A DNA stretch of 64,000 bases from Billgrantia pellis. Its GTDB lineage: Bacteria > Pseudomonadota > Gammaproteobacteria > Pseudomonadales > Halomonadaceae. The notes below the pieces were generated by a model. That model did not search any database. It saw only the letters and a list, made by a program, of their open reading frames with translations, and was not told where the DNA came from. The stretch is taken from NCBI RefSeq assembly GCF_008297955.1, contig NZ_VTPY01000003.1:248001-312000 (forward strand). Reading direction: 5' to 3'. The translations under genes and the position numbers were made by a program. Within the stretch, counting starts at the first letter, position 1; the number at the start of each line of letters is the position of its first letter. Below, piece by piece: positions 9,629 through 19,328 of the stretch.

Positions 9629-10573
9629 ATGATTCCCCAAAGCCTGCGAGCCCAACTCGATGCCACCGAAGGCCGGCGCCAGGCCGAATGGGCCGGACGC
9701 CCCGTATGGCTGGCCCGCGAAGCGTGGGGCGAACTGGCCGTCTGCCTGCAGGGGGCCCAGGTGCTTCACTTTCTATCCTACGCGCCCCCGCGAGCGGGCG
9801 GCCATCGGGCCAGTCCCGTCGCGACAGGAAACGGCGAAGAGGCCCTGGTCCCCGGCGGCTGGCTATGGATCACACCCACGCCGCAGGCACTGCCCGGCGC
9901 CATTCGCGGCGGCATTCCGCTGTGCTGGCCCTGGTTCGCCGGCGAGCGTGGCGCCGACGAGAGCCCGGACCACTCCGGCCCTTTCCACGGCCCCGCGCGC
10001 AAGGCCCAGTGGCGCTTGGAGGCGGTCGACGAGCATGAGGGCGGCGTGGAACTGCATCTATCGCCCACCGAACGCCTGCACAGCCAGCTGACGCCGCGCG
10101 CGGTCATCCAGGCCAACGCCCGTCGGCTCCACGTGGAGCTGATCACCGAGCATGTCGGCGAAACACCGGTCAAGCTCAGCGGCGCTCTGCACAGCTACCT
10201 GGCCGTGGCCGACAGTTTCGCCTGCCGCCTCGAGGGGCTCGCCGGCGCCCGCTACCTGGACAAGCTCGCCGGCTTCTCCGAGCGCGAACAGCAGGGCGAA
10301 CTCGCCGTGCGCAGTGGGCTCGATCGCATCTACCACAGCAACGCCGAGGTGGTGCTCGACGACGGCCAGCACTGCCTGCGCATCGCCCGTCAGGGTAGCG
10401 ACTCGGTGGTCGTCTGGCATCCGGGCGAGGTTCTGCCCGAGGATACGTCCGCCGAGGCGGCACGCCGCTTCCTCTGCGTGGAGTCGGCCAATACACGGCT
10501 CGACCCGGTGTGGCTGGTGCCTGGCGCCCAGCATCTATTGGGCACTACCCTGTCGCTGGGGAACGCTTCGTGA
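9629..10573 (+). CDS. D-hexose-6-phosphate mutarotase (YeaD family)
   Basis: A 314-residue protein of the aldose 1-epimerase superfamily, YeaD branch, which interconverts the alpha and beta anomers of glucose 6-phosphate. Typical blocks are LQGAQVLHF, AIRGGIPLCWPWFA near 91-104, SGALHSYLAVAD (with the likely catalytic His) near 184-195, and VVWHPGE. It begins 12 bases after glk and its stop overlaps the next start (TGATG). Between glucokinase and the Zwf/Edd route it would supply beta-glucose 6-phosphate to glucose-6-phosphate dehydrogenase. Confidence 0.9.
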   Translation: MIPQSLRAQLDATEGRRQAEWAGRPVWLAREAWGELAVCLQGAQVLHFLSYAPPRAGGHRASPVATGNGEEALVPGGWLWITPTPQALPGAIRGGIPLCWPWFAGERGADESPDHSGPFHGPARKAQWRLEAVDEHEGGVELHLSPTERLHSQLTPRAVIQANARRLHVELITEHVGETPVKLSGALHSYLAVADSFACRLEGLAGARYLDKLAGFSEREQQGELAVRSGLDRIYHSNAEVVLDDGQHCLRIARQGSDSVVVWHPGEVLPEDTSAEAARRFLCVESANTRLDPVWLVPGAQHLLGTTLSLGNAS

Positions 10574-11553
10574 TGCCCGTGATCGCCTTCGGCGAAGCCC
10601 TGGTCGACATGCTCTCCAGCCGCCTCGGCGGCCGACACGACGGCATCGAGACGTTTACTCCCTATGCCGGCGGCGCCCCGGCCAACGTGGCCGTCGCCTG
10701 CGCGCGCCTGGGCGTGCCCAGTCGCTTTCTCGGCATGCTCGGCGAGGACCACTTCGGCGACTTTATCGCCGCCGAACTCGCCGCTCACGGTGTCGATCTC
10801 TCCGGCGTGGTGCGCACCCGCGAAGCGCGCACGGCGCTGGCCTTCGTCTCGCGCGACCCCCTCGGCGAACGCACTTTCGACTTCTATCGCCCGCCGGCCG
10901 CCGATCTGCTCTATCGCCTCGAGCACCTGCCGACCGGTGCCTTTGCCGAGCCCGCGATCGTGCACTTCTGCAGCAACAGCCTGACCGAGCCCGAGATCGC
11001 CGACACCACGCTGGCCATCGCCGAGATGGCGAGCCGCGCCGGCTGCCTGGTCAGCGTCGATGCCAACCTGCGCCACAATCTCTGGGCCAGTGGCAGCGCC
11101 GACATCGCGCTGGTCACCCAATTGATCGACCGCGCCGGGCTGGTCAAGCTCGCCCGCGACGAGCTCGACACCCTGCGCGCCGATCATCCGGCCGACGCCT
11201 GGCTAGCCGAACGGCTTGCCGCCGGCGTCAGGCTACTGGTCATCACCAATGGTCCCGGCGAAGTGCATGCTCGGGGGGTGGGGCTGGATTTTCGCATCGC
11301 CCCCCCCCGGGTCGAGGCGGTGGACACCACGGCCGGTGGCGATGCCTTCATCGGCGGGTTGCTCGCCGAGCTGGCCGGCCATTTCGGCGAGCGGGGCATC
11401 GTGGACGGCTGGCACCGGGACGAACCCCTCCTGCGCCGCGCCGTGGAAACCGCTTGCCGCTGCGGAGCCCATGCCGTGACCCGCCCCGGCGCCTATGCCG
11501 CCCTGCCCGACTGCGAGGACCTGGCCAGGCTGCGAAACCTGGATCGACGCTAG
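10573..11553 (+). CDS. PfkB-family sugar kinase, probably fructokinase
   Basis: A 326-residue ribokinase-type kinase. The N-terminal PfkB signature GGAPANVAVACARLG and the C-terminal signature DTTAGGDAFIGGLLAEL (with the catalytic Asp of GGDAF) are both present. DFYRPPAADLLY resembles bacterial fructokinases, and the position next to glucokinase supports a hexose kinase. A 2-keto-3-deoxygluconate kinase cannot be excluded, since this is a sugar-acid region. The ATG at 10573 shares a base with the upstream stop. It is the last gene of the edd operon. Confidence 0.85.
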   Translation: MPVIAFGEALVDMLSSRLGGRHDGIETFTPYAGGAPANVAVACARLGVPSRFLGMLGEDHFGDFIAAELAAHGVDLSGVVRTREARTALAFVSRDPLGERTFDFYRPPAADLLYRLEHLPTGAFAEPAIVHFCSNSLTEPEIADTTLAIAEMASRAGCLVSVDANLRHNLWASGSADIALVTQLIDRAGLVKLARDELDTLRADHPADAWLAERLAAGVRLLVITNGPGEVHARGVGLDFRIAPPRVEAVDTTAGGDAFIGGLLAELAGHFGERGIVDGWHRDEPLLRRAVETACRCGAHAVTRPGAYAALPDCEDLARLRNLDRR

Positions 11554-11647
11554 CGTCCCTTCACTCCGAAAGGCGCCCCGGTGCGCGTCGCCGCAGCGAC
11601 CTTGGCACCACCGGCGGCTTGCGGCCATCGTGCGCCAAGGCTTGTTT

Positions 11648-11662
11648 AAATGTCTGACATTT
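11648..11662. promoter_or_regulatory. 15-bp palindrome, candidate operator of the GntR regulator
   Basis: AAATGTCTGACATTT is a perfect inverted repeat (7+1+7) placed 36 bases before the ATG of the GntR-family gene. Almost the same sequence occurs once more, at 21027-21041 upstream of the Na+/solute symporter. Spacing and symmetry fit a dimeric FadR-type GntR regulator. Autoregulation is inferred. Confidence 0.7.
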
Positions 11663-11697
11663 AATAGTCTGGTCGTATTCCCCCGTGGAGCCGTGAC

Positions 11698-12444
11698 ATG
11701 ACGCTTGATGGCCTGCCTCCTCACCGCGGCGGTGCAGATGAGTTGGCCTGCCTGCTGGCCCGCGCGCTGTTGGCCGGACATTGGCAGCCGGGCGACGCCT
11801 TTCCCCGCGAGCTGGATATCTGCGCGCACTTCGACGTGAGCCGCAACCAGGTGCGCAATGCACTGGCCAACCTTACGGCGACCGGCCTGCTCGAGCGCAC
11901 CGCCGGACGCGGCACCCGCATCCGTTCGATCGATGACTGGCACCTGCTCGATCCGTTGATGAGCGCATGGATGGCCGGCCTCGCCGACCCCGATCCCCAA
12001 CTGGTACGCGAGATTCTCGCCTTTCGCTATTCGGCGGAACCGGTGGTGACCAGGCTCGCCGCCGAAGCCGCCGAAGAGGCGGACATTGCGCGACTGGAAA
12101 GCGCCTACCAGGGCATGACCCGCACTGCGTGTACCGATCGTGCTCAGCACGCGGAGTACGATGTTGCCTTCCACGACGCCATCTACCAGGCCAGCCATAA
12201 CCTCGTCTGGCGCCAGATGGGGCATCTGCTGCGACCGTCGATCATCGCCCTGATCCAGCGCTCCCAGAAGTCGCTCCACCGGCTCGAGGCGGGCCTGGAC
12301 GACAGCCTGGCCCGCCACGCCCGGGTGCTCGATGCCATTCGCCGCCGAGCGCCGGATGCCGCCGAACGCGCCGCCCGCGATGTACTGCAGCGAACCGCCG
12401 TCGATCTGGGCATCGTCGCCGACCACGCCCCCGCAAACGGTTGA
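11698..12444 (+). CDS. GntR-family (FadR/FCD) regulator of the galactonate genes, DgoR-like
   Basis: A 248-residue regulator with an N-terminal winged helix-turn-helix ([41 protein letters not shown], about residues 30-72) and a C-terminal all-helical FCD ligand domain with the expected metal-binding His/Asp pattern ([16 protein letters not shown]). Located directly before dgoD-dgoK-dgoA, it is the likely galactonate-responsive repressor, like E. coli DgoR. A palindrome 36 bases upstream suggests autoregulation, and its copy before the symporter suggests a small regulon. The ligand is inferred from context only. Confidence 0.85.
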   Translation: MTLDGLPPHRGGADELACLLARALLAGHWQPGDAFPRELDICAHFDVSRNQVRNALANLTATGLLERTAGRGTRIRSIDDWHLLDPLMSAWMAGLADPDPQLVREILAFRYSAEPVVTRLAAEAAEEADIARLESAYQGMTRTACTDRAQHAEYDVAFHDAIYQASHNLVWRQMGHLLRPSIIALIQRSQKSLHRLEAGLDDSLARHARVLDAIRRRAPDAAERAARDVLQRTAVDLGIVADHAPANG

Positions 12445-12463
12445 CCCCAGGAGGAATGCATTG

Positions 12464-13612
12464 ATGAAGATCACTCGACTCAAGACCTGGCAGGTGCCGC
12501 CGCGCTGGCTGTTCCTCAAGATCGAAACCGACGAGGGCTGCTACGGCTGGGGCGAGCCGGTCGTCGAGGGGCGTGCGGCCACCGTCGAGGCGGCAGTCCA
12601 TGAACTCGCCGACTACCTGATCGGCCAGGACCCGCATCGCATCGAGCACCTGTGGAACACCCTGTATCGCGCGGGCTTCTACCGCGGCGGTCCCATCCTG
12701 ATGAGCGCCATCGCCGGCATCGACCAGGCGCTCTGGGATCTCAAGGGCCGCGACCTGGGCGTACCGGTGCATCAATTGCTGGGCGGCGCGGTTCGCGACC
12801 GCATGCGCATGTATGCCTGGACCGGGGGCGATCGCCCCAGCGAGGTGGGCGCCGGCGCCAGGGCGCTGGTCGCGCAGGGCTTCACCGCGTTCAAGATGAA
12901 CGGTACCCCAGAGTTGCAGATCGTCGACTCGCATCGCAAGGTCGACGAGGCGGTGGCCCGGGTGGCCGAGGCACGCGAGGCGGTGGGCCCCGAAGTCGGC
13001 ATCGGCATCGATTTCCACGGCCGGGTGCACCGCCCCATGGCCAAGGCGCTGTTACGCGAGCTCGAGCCGTTCCATCCGATGTTCGTCGAGGAACCGGTGG
13101 CGCCCGAGCATTTACCGGCGCTGAAGCACATCGCTGGCGGCCTGGGCTATCCGCTGGCGACCGGCGAGCGGCTGCACACGCGGTTCGAATTCCGCGACCT
13201 GCTCGCCGACGGCATGGTCGACATCATCCAGCCCGACCTCTCCCATTGCGGCGGCATCAGCGAGGGGCTGAAGATCGGCGCACTGGCCTCGGCCCATGAC
13301 GTGGCCCTGGCACCTCACTGTCCGCTCGGCCCGCTAACGCTGGCCGCCTCGCTGCATCTGGATGCGGTGAGCCATAACGCCTTCATCCAGGAACAGAGCA
13401 TGGGCATTCATTACAACCGGGACAACGACGTGCTCGACTATCTTGTCGATAAGTCGGCGTTGGCCATCACGGACGGTTTCTGTGCCATTCCCCAGGGCCC
13501 CGGGCTCGGGGTGGAGATCGACGAGGCCTTCGTGGAGGAGCGTGCCAAGGTGGGCCATCGCTGGCGCAACCCGGTCTGGACCCACGAGGACGGCTCCATT
13601 GCCGAATGGTAG
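12464..13612 (+). CDS. dgoD: D-galactonate dehydratase
   Basis: An enolase-superfamily enzyme converting D-galactonate to 2-keto-3-deoxygalactonate. The 382-residue protein is very close to E. coli Dgo[21 protein letters not shown] at the start, [34 protein letters not shown] with the Asp/His pair, [27 protein letters not shown] with the catalytic His, and HEDGSIAEW at the C terminus. An AGGAGG lies 9-14 bases before the ATG at 12464. The start follows the GntR gene by 19 bases. Confidence 0.96.
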   Translation: MKITRLKTWQVPPRWLFLKIETDEGCYGWGEPVVEGRAATVEAAVHELADYLIGQDPHRIEHLWNTLYRAGFYRGGPILMSAIAGIDQALWDLKGRDLGVPVHQLLGGAVRDRMRMYAWTGGDRPSEVGAGARALVAQGFTAFKMNGTPELQIVDSHRKVDEAVARVAEAREAVGPEVGIGIDFHGRVHRPMAKALLRELEPFHPMFVEEPVAPEHLPALKHIAGGLGYPLATGERLHTRFEFRDLLADGMVDIIQPDLSHCGGISEGLKIGALASAHDVALAPHCPLGPLTLAASLHLDAVSHNAFIQEQSMGIHYNRDNDVLDYLVDKSALAITDGFCAIPQGPGLGVEIDEAFVEERAKVGHRWRNPVWTHEDGSIAEW

Positions 13613-13660
13613 GCGATCACGTCCGTGAGCGACATTGCGCAGCGAAGGAGACAAGACAAG

Positions 13661-14623
13661 GTGGTGACTCAAGTCCATCCGGCCTGGATCGCCGTGGATT
13701 GGGGCTCGAGCAATCTGCGCGCCTGGGCCATGAGCGACTCAGGCGAGGCACTGGCCCGTGCCGACAGCGACCGGGGCATGCTCACCCTCACGGCGCCCGA
13801 ATACGAACCCACCCTGCTCAGGGCAATCGGCGACTGGCTGCCCCGGTCCGGACGCACCCCGGTGTTGGTCTGCGGCATGGCCGGCGCCCGTCAGGGCTGG
13901 CATGAAGCCGCCTATCTGCCGGTACCGGCTCGCCTGGACGATCTGGCCCGCGGCGCGGCAAGCCCGCCGCTCGACGATCCGCGCCTGGACGTGCGATTGC
14001 TGCCTGGGCTATGCCAGCGACGGGACGCCGACGGCCGCACTTTCGACGTGATGCGTGGCGAAGAAACCCAGCTTGCCGGCCTGGCGGCCAGGGAACCCCA
14101 CTTCTCGGGACTTGCCTGTCTGCCCGGCACCCACGCCAAGTGGGCCCGGCTCGAGGCGGGCGCGGTGACGCGCTTCAAGACTTTCCTGACCGGTGAACTC
14201 TATCGCCTGCTGGTCAGCCAATCGGTACTGCGCTACTCCCTCGGCGAGGACGATCTCAACGCCCCCGACTGCCGCGAGGCCTTTGTCGATGCGGTGCGTG
14301 AGATCGAGGCGGCCCCCGAATCGTTCAGCGCCAGGCTGTTCGGCCTGCGTGCTCAAGACCTGCTCGACGACGCCTTGCCTGTCGGCGATGCCCGGAGCGC
14401 CCGACTCGCCGCCCGCTTGTCGGGGCTTGCCATTGGCCTGGAGCTGGCCGGGGTACGCCAAGCCCTGAGCATGGAACGATCCGTGACACTGATTGGTACC
14501 GAGACGCTAAGCGACCGCTACGCCCTGGCGCTGCAGGCCCTGGGCCACGCCGTGCAGCGCCTGGACGGCAGCGCTGCGGTGTTGGCCGGCCTGGGACTGG
14601 CGCGCGCATCGTTGCCCACCTGA
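13661..14623 (+). CDS. dgoK: 2-dehydro-3-deoxygalactonokinase
   Basis: Phosphorylates 2-keto-3-deoxygalactonate to its 6-phosphate. Family blocks are AVDWGSSNLRAW near the start, DVMRGEETQLAGL, CLPGTHAKWARL and FLTGELYRLL, all as in E. coli DgoK. The start is uncertain. I chose the GTG at 13661, which has AAGGAG about 10 bases upstream. A GTG at 13625 would add 12 residues but has no ribosome-binding site. The gene sits between dgoD and dgoA in pathway order. Confidence 0.92.
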   Translation: MVTQVHPAWIAVDWGSSNLRAWAMSDSGEALARADSDRGMLTLTAPEYEPTLLRAIGDWLPRSGRTPVLVCGMAGARQGWHEAAYLPVPARLDDLARGAASPPLDDPRLDVRLLPGLCQRRDADGRTFDVMRGEETQLAGLAAREPHFSGLACLPGTHAKWARLEAGAVTRFKTFLTGELYRLLVSQSVLRYSLGEDDLNAPDCREAFVDAVREIEAAPESFSARLFGLRAQDLLDDALPVGDARSARLAARLSGLAIGLELAGVRQALSMERSVTLIGTETLSDRYALALQALGHAVQRLDGSAAVLAGLGLARASLPT

Positions 14624-14644
14624 CCGTAGCGAAGGAGATTTCAC

Positions 14645-15256
14645 ATGCCCTTACCTCTTATCGGCATCCTGCGTGGCATCACCCCCCACGAGGCAGTGCC
14701 GATCGGCGAAGCGGTGCTCGCCGCCGGCATCGACGTCATCGAGGTCCCGCTCAATTCCCCCGACCCGCTCGAGAGCATTCGCCGGCTGGTCGACGCCTTG
14801 GGCGGACGCGCCCGAATCGGTGCCGGCACCGTGCTGACCACGGCGCAGGTACGCGACGTGCACGACGCCGGCGGGCGCCTGGTCGTCTCTCCCAACTGCC
14901 GGCCGGCGGTGATCGAAGAGACGCGCCGCCTGGGGATGGAGAGCTGGCCCGGCATACTGTCGCCCTCGGAGGCCTTCGACGCCCTGGAGGCCGGCGCCAC
15001 GGGTCTCAAGCTCTTCCCCGCCATCCAGGTCGGCACGGAAGGGATGAAAGCGATGCGCTCCGTGTTGCCCCAGGGAGCCCGGCTCTACGCTGTGGGCGGT
15101 ATCGGTAGCGACGATTTCGCCGCCTGGCGCGCCGCCGGCGCGGATGGCGCCGGCCTTGGCAGCGCACTCTACCGGCCCGGCCAGACACCCGAACAGGTGA
15201 GCGAACAGGCTCATGCCCTGGTGGCCGCCTGGCGGGCCGCGAGAGACGAGGCATGA
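14645..15256 (+). CDS. dgoA: 2-dehydro-3-deoxy-6-phosphogalactonate aldolase
   Basis: A class I aldolase cleaving 2-keto-3-deoxy-6-phosphogalactonate to pyruvate and glyceraldehyde 3-phosphate. It has 203 residues, as in E. coli DgoA. LPLIGILRGITPHEAVPIGEAV opens the protein, VEVPLNSP-type (here IEVPLNSP) and IGAGTVLT follow, GLKLFPAIQVG holds the Schiff-base Lys, and the C terminus has VGGIGSDDFAAWRAAGADGAGLGSALY. An AAGGAG lies just upstream. It ends the GntR-dgoDKA unit and is convergent with eda, a paralogous aldolase. Confidence 0.94.
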   Translation: MPLPLIGILRGITPHEAVPIGEAVLAAGIDVIEVPLNSPDPLESIRRLVDALGGRARIGAGTVLTTAQVRDVHDAGGRLVVSPNCRPAVIEETRRLGMESWPGILSPSEAFDALEAGATGLKLFPAIQVGTEGMKAMRSVLPQGARLYAVGGIGSDDFAAWRAAGADGAGLGSALYRPGQTPEQVSEQAHALVAAWRAARDEA

Positions 15257-15293
15257 AGCGGCCTGCAGCCAGACGCATCGGCCGTCAAAGAAA

Positions 15294-15313
15294 GCCCGCC
15301 TAACAAGGCGGGC
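15294..15313 (-). terminator. rho-independent terminator of zwf-pgl-eda
   Basis: A perfect 7-bp GCCCGCC/GGCGGGC stem with a six-base loop. On the minus strand it is followed by TTTCTTT, 58 bases after the eda stop. In the other direction there is no T-run, so it mainly serves the minus-strand operon, although it also lies between the convergent dgoA and eda. Confidence 0.8.
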
Positions 15314-15370
15314 GAAGGACAGCCATTGGCTGCCGAGAGAGCACATGAACGCGTGAAACGCGGGCGGCGC

Positions 15371-16033
15371 TCAGCGGGGGAAGCGCTCTGCCGCTTCCCG
15401 CGCTAGCTGGCGAATGCCGTTCCAGTCCTCTGCATTGACCAGCGATGTCGGCGTCAACCAGGAGCCGCCGACGCACATCACGTTCTTGAGCGCCAGGTAG
15501 TCCTCGGCATTGTCGAGATTGATGCCGCCGGTGGGGCAGAAGCGCGCCTCGGGAATCGGGCCGGCGAAAGCCTTGAGCGCCTTGACCCCGCCGCTGGCCT
15601 CGGCGGGGAAGAACTTGAAGCGTCGGTAGCCATACTGCCAGCCGGTCATCAGTTCGGACACGGTGGCAACTCCGGGCAGCATCGGCACGGGACTGCTGAC
15701 GCCATAGCGGTAGAGCGCCTCGGTGGTGCCCGGTGTGACCACGAAATCGGCCCCCACTTGCTCGCTCTGGCGATACTGGGACGGTGTCAGCACAGTGCCC
15801 ACGCCGATGCTGGCCTGGGGCAGTGCCTCCTTGAGGCGGCGTATCGCCTCGAGAGCACAGTCGGTACGCAGAGTCACTTCCAGCACCGTGAGCCCGCCCT
15901 CGACCAGGGCGCGCCCCAGCGGTACGGCATCCTCGACCCGCTCGATGGCCAGCACCGGGATGACCTCCGCCTTGAGGCAGATGCTGTCGAGCTCGGTGGT
16001 TCGTGTGGACGGCAGCTGTTTTTCGATGGTCAT
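15371..16033 (-). CDS. eda: KDPG aldolase (2-dehydro-3-deoxy-6-phosphogluconate aldolase)
   Basis: The last Entner-Doudoroff step: KDPG to pyruvate and glyceraldehyde 3-phosphate. The 220-residue trimer subunit shows VIPVLAIERVEDAVPL, LEVTLRTDCALEAIRRL, IGVGTVLTP, FVVTPGTTEAL, FKFFPAEASGGV with the Schiff-base Lys, and FCPTGGINLDNA. A TTG two codons upstream is possible, but the ATG at 16033 has GGAG 8 bases before it. It is third in zwf-pgl-eda, 21 bases after pgl. Confidence 0.96.
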   Translation of the reverse strand: MTIEKQLPSTRTTELDSICLKAEVIPVLAIERVEDAVPLGRALVEGGLTVLEVTLRTDCALEAIRRLKEALPQASIGVGTVLTPSQYRQSEQVGADFVVTPGTTEALYRYGVSSPVPMLPGVATVSELMTGWQYGYRRFKFFPAEASGGVKALKAFAGPIPEARFCPTGGINLDNAEDYLALKNVMCVGGSWLTPTSLVNAEDWNGIRQLAREAAERFPR

Positions 16034-16054
16034 GAACAAGTCTCCAGAAGACGT

Positions 16055-16732
16055 TCAGGGGGCCCAATAGACGGCCAGCGGGCAGGAAAGAAAGGCGCGG
16101 ATCGGCAACTCGCGCGAATCGTCGCCCGCCAGGGCATGCGCCAGTATGCTGCGCTTGTCGTCCCCGGTGATGTGCAGCGCATGACGCTGCGCCTGATGGA
16201 GCCGATCGGCACTCAACGTGATGCGCGCCTGGGGTTGGCTCGGCGTGCGCGCCGCCAACACCGGCGCGTCGGTGGTCAACCCCAGTTCCAGTTCGCGGCT
16301 GTCGGGGAACAGCGAGGCGGTATGGCCATCCCCTCCCATGCCCAACACCACGAGACTCGCCGGCCACGGCAGCGCCACGATGCGCCGGGTCACCGCTTCG
16401 ACACCCTGCTCGGGCGTGGGGTCGCGGGTGATCAGGGAGATGAAGTTGGCCTTCGCGGCAGGCCCTTTCAGCAAGTGACGACGCACCAATCGGGCGTTGC
16501 TCGCCTCGTCCGTCTCCGCCACCCAGCGCTCGTCGGCCAGGGTCACGTCCACCCGCGACCAGGGCAGCTCCTGGCCCGCCAGTGCCTGGAAGAACGGCAC
16601 CGGCGTCGAGCCGCCCGAAAGTACCAGCAGTACGCGATCCTGACGCGAAAGGTCCTGGCGAAGCGCCTCGCCGGCGGCTTCGGCGAGCTGCACGGCAAGT
16701 TGCTCGCGGGGGCTGGCATCTTGCTGAATCAT
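16055..16732 (-). CDS. pgl: 6-phosphogluconolactonase
   Basis: Hydrolyses 6-phosphogluconolactone made by Zwf. This is a NagB/SugarP-isomerase-fold protein of 225 residues. LLVLSGGSTPVPFFQAL, VDVTLADERWV, NARLVRRHLL and VVLGMGGDGHTASLFPDS are all present and typical. The ATG at 16732 has GAGG 9 bases upstream and starts one base after the zwf stop. Confidence 0.95.
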   Translation of the reverse strand: MIQQDASPREQLAVQLAEAAGEALRQDLSRQDRVLLVLSGGSTPVPFFQALAGQELPWSRVDVTLADERWVAETDEASNARLVRRHLLKGPAAKANFISLITRDPTPEQGVEAVTRRIVALPWPASLVVLGMGGDGHTASLFPDSRELELGLTTDAPVLAARTPSQPQARITLSADRLHQAQRHALHITGDDKRSILAHALAGDDSRELPIRAFLSCPLAVYWAP

Positions 16733-16733
16733 G

Positions 16734-18242
16734 TCAGTAGTCCTCATACCAGCTGCGCCCATCCTGGGTGATCATGGCGATGGAGGCCACCGGCCCCCAT
16801 GAACCGGCCGGATAGCGCCGTGGCGGCTCGCCCATGTCGCGCCAGGCGGCGATCAGGCTGTCGCACCAGTGCCAGGCGTGCTCCACCTCGTCGCGGCGCA
16901 CGAACAGGTACTGACGCCCTTTCATCACTTCCAGCAACAGGCGCTCGTAGGCATCGGGTATCCGCTCTTGGGGAAAGGCACTGCTGAAGTCCAGATGCAG
17001 CGGACCACGACGCAACCGCATGCCCCGATCCAGGCCGCTGTCCTTGGTCAGCACTTCCAGCGCGATGCCTTCGTCGGGTTGCAGACGGATGATCAACTTG
17101 TTGGCCGCCAGGTTGCGCTGGTCCGGATCGAAGATGTAGTGCGGTTGCTGACGGAAATGGATGACGATCTGTGACAGCTTCTCCGGCATGCGCTTGCCGG
17201 TTCGCAGATAAAACGGCACCCCGGCCCAGCGCCAGTTGGCCACGCTGGTCTTCATGGCCACGAAGGTCTCGGTGTCACTGTCGCGATTGGCACCGTCCTC
17301 TTCCAGATAGCCGGGCACGCTCTTGCCTTTGATCGTGCCGGCAATGTACTGCCCCCGCACCACGTCGCGGTTGAGCCGGCTATCGCTGAAGGGCTGCAAC
17401 GCCTTTAGGATCTTGACCTTCTCGTCGCGTATGGCGTCGGCATCCAGGTTGGCGGGCGGGTCCATGGCGATCAGGCAGACGAGCTGCAGCAAGTGGTTCT
17501 GGACCATGTCACGCAGCTGGCCGGCGCGGTCGAAGTAGCCCCAGCGACCCTCGATGCCGACCCGTTCGGCCACGGTGATCTCGACGTGGGAGATATGGTT
17601 CTGGTTCCACTGGGTGCCGAACAGGGGATTGGCGAAGCGTAGCGCAATCAGATTCTGGACGGTCTCCTTGCCCAGATAATGGTCAATGCGGTAGATACGG
17701 GACTCGGGGAACACCTCGCCGATGGCGTCGTTGATCTCGCAGGAGGATTCGAAGTCATAGCCGATCGGTTTCTCGACCACCACACGGGAGAGGTCGTCCA
17801 GGCAGCCGCCAGTCTTCAGGTTGCGGCAGATATCGCCATAGAGACTGGCCGGCACGGCCAGATAGACCATCAGCGGGCAGCCCCCGGTATCGTGGCGCAC
17901 GGCGGTGCGCCATTCGGCGATGGCCCGGTAGCCCTCGGGCGTGGCGAAGTCGAGCTGCAGGTAGTCCAGTCGTGCAGTGAAACGGTTGACGGCATCGCGG
18001 TCGAGTTCGCTGGCCTTGACGTAGGTCTGCAGCGTCTCGGCGACACGCTGGCGGAAGGCATCGACGCTCGTGTCCTGGCGTGCGAGGCCGAGAACGCGCG
18101 TATCGTCATGCAGCAGCTCCTCGCGATCCAGATGATACAGCGCCGGATAGAGCTTGCGCAGCGACAGATCGCCCAAGGCACCGAACAGTGCGAGATCGAT
18201 GACCGGCCGGCTTTCTTCTTCCGGCCGTTTACATGCGTTCAT
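16734..18242 (-). CDS. zwf: glucose-6-phosphate 1-dehydrogenase
   Basis: Oxidises glucose 6-phosphate to 6-phosphogluconolactone with NAD(P)+. It has 502 residues. The dinucleotide-binding loop reads [20 protein letters not shown], with Ala where many homologues have Ser (GASGDL). The substrate-binding signature [14 protein letters not shown] is intact near residue 180, and a [23 protein letters not shown] segment ([18 protein letters not shown]) follows. The ATG at 18242 has GGGAG 5 bases upstream; the earlier ATG at 18254 has none. It is the first gene of zwf-pgl-eda and divergent from hexR. Confidence 0.96.
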   Translation of the reverse strand: MNACKRPEEESRPVIDLALFGALGDLSLRKLYPALYHLDREELLHDDTRVLGLARQDTSVDAFRQRVAETLQTYVKASELDRDAVNRFTARLDYLQLDFATPEGYRAIAEWRTAVRHDTGGCPLMVYLAVPASLYGDICRNLKTGGCLDDLSRVVVEKPIGYDFESSCEINDAIGEVFPESRIYRIDHYLGKETVQNLIALRFANPLFGTQWNQNHISHVEITVAERVGIEGRWGYFDRAGQLRDMVQNHLLQLVCLIAMDPPANLDADAIRDEKVKILKALQPFSDSRLNRDVVRGQYIAGTIKGKSVPGYLEEDGANRDSDTETFVAMKTSVANWRWAGVPFYLRTGKRMPEKLSQIVIHFRQQPHYIFDPDQRNLAANKLIIRLQPDEGIALEVLTKDSGLDRGMRLRRGPLHLDFSSAFPQERIPDAYERLLLEVMKGRQYLFVRRDEVEHAWHWCDSLIAAWRDMGEPPRRYPAGSWGPVASIAMITQDGRSWYEDY

Positions 18243-18308
18243 GACCGCTCCCATTTGGTTAACTTAGCAAAAAAATACGCCGGAGAGAGTCTTACGGCAA
18301 GCTATTAT

Positions 18309-18323
18309 TGTAATATTACTTTC
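18309..18323. promoter_or_regulatory. candidate HexR operator on the zwf side
   Basis: TGTAATATTACTTTC holds one perfect HexR half-site (TGTAAT) and a 10-bp palindrome GTAATATTAC. On the minus strand it matches the HexR consensus at about 11 of 15 positions. It lies 67 bases before the zwf start in the shared zwf-hexR intergenic region. Weaker than the edd site. Confidence 0.45.
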
Positions 18324-18390
18324 CTTCATAAGTGAATGGCTGCGGCATTCGCGCCAAGCCTCGACGTCGCGTTACGATAGCCGGCTAGCA

Positions 18391-18405
18391 TGTTGTTAAA
18401 TCACT
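18391..18405. promoter_or_regulatory. candidate HexR operator on the hexR side
   Basis: TGTTGTTAAATCACT matches the HexR consensus at about 12 of 15 positions and lies 45 bases before the chosen hexR ATG. Autoregulation by HexR together with control of zwf is known in gammaproteobacteria; that this is the actual site is inferred. Confidence 0.45.
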
Positions 18406-18449
18406 ACGTACCGTCACGACGTAACTCAGTCTCGGAGAGCCCCACCGTC

Positions 18450-19328
18450 ATGGCCCATCACGACCTGCTCCAGCGCATTCGCCAACGTCTCGAGGAGCTC
18501 AATCGCTCCGAGCGCAAGGTGGCGGATGTCATTCTGGCCGACCCCGCGCGAGCCACCGGCTTGAGCATCGCCAGCTTGGCACAGGCGGCATCGGTCAGCG
18601 AGCCCACGGTGAATCGCTTCTGCCGCAGCTTCGATGCCAAAGGTTACCCCGATTTCAAGATCAAGCTAGCTCAGAGCCTGGCAGGTGGCACGCCCTATGT
18701 CAGTCAGTCGGTGGAACCCGGCGATGCGGCCGCGGACTACACGCGAAAGATCTTCGGCGCCACCATTGCCGCTCTGGACGAGGCGAGCCGCACGCTCGAC
18801 CCGGCGCGTATCGAGCGGGTGGTCGACTACCTGATCCAGGCCAAGCAGATCCATTTCTTCGGCCTCGGCGCCTCCGGCGCCGTGGCGCAGGATGCCCAGC
18901 ACAAGTTCTTCCGCTTCAACCTTCCGGTCACCTCCTATGTCGATGTGCTGATGCAGCGCATGGTGGCCTCGGCCTGCCACACCGGCGATGTGGTGGTCGT
19001 GATTTCCTGGACCGGTCGCACTCGCGAGCTGGTCGATATCGCTCGACTGGCACGCGAAAGCGGCGCCGTGGTGCTGGGCATTACCGCCCCGGGCTCGCCG
19101 CTGGCCCGCGAATGCACGGAGACCCTGGAAGTCGCCACCCCCGAAGATACCGATGTCTACATGCCGATGACGTCGCGCATGATCCAGCTGACCTTGATCG
19201 ACGTGCTCGCCACCGGCGTCACGCTACGCCGCGGTGAGGATTTCCTGCCGCATTTGAAGAAAATCAAGGACAGCCTGCTGGAGACCCGTTATCCCTCCCG
19301 CGAACGGGCGCCCCACGAACCGCAGTGA
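18450..19328 (+). CDS. hexR: HexR, RpiR-family regulator of the Entner-Doudoroff genes
   Basis: A 292-residue repressor with an N-terminal HTH_6 domain ([16 protein letters not shown], then [23 protein letters not shown] as the recognition region) and a C-terminal SIS domain ([71 protein letters not shown]) that senses KDPG in characterised relatives. The alignment to E. coli HexR runs end to end. The frame is open upstream to 18390; the ATG at 18450 is chosen by homology and a GGAGAG 10 bases before it. It is divergent from zwf-pgl-eda. Confidence 0.92.
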   Translation: MAHHDLLQRIRQRLEELNRSERKVADVILADPARATGLSIASLAQAASVSEPTVNRFCRSFDAKGYPDFKIKLAQSLAGGTPYVSQSVEPGDAAADYTRKIFGATIAALDEASRTLDPARIERVVDYLIQAKQIHFFGLGASGAVAQDAQHKFFRFNLPVTSYVDVLMQRMVASACHTGDVVVVISWTGRTRELVDIARLARESGAVVLGITAPGSPLARECTETLEVATPEDTDVYMPMTSRMIQLTLIDVLATGVTLRRGEDFLPHLKKIKDSLLETRYPSRERAPHEPQ

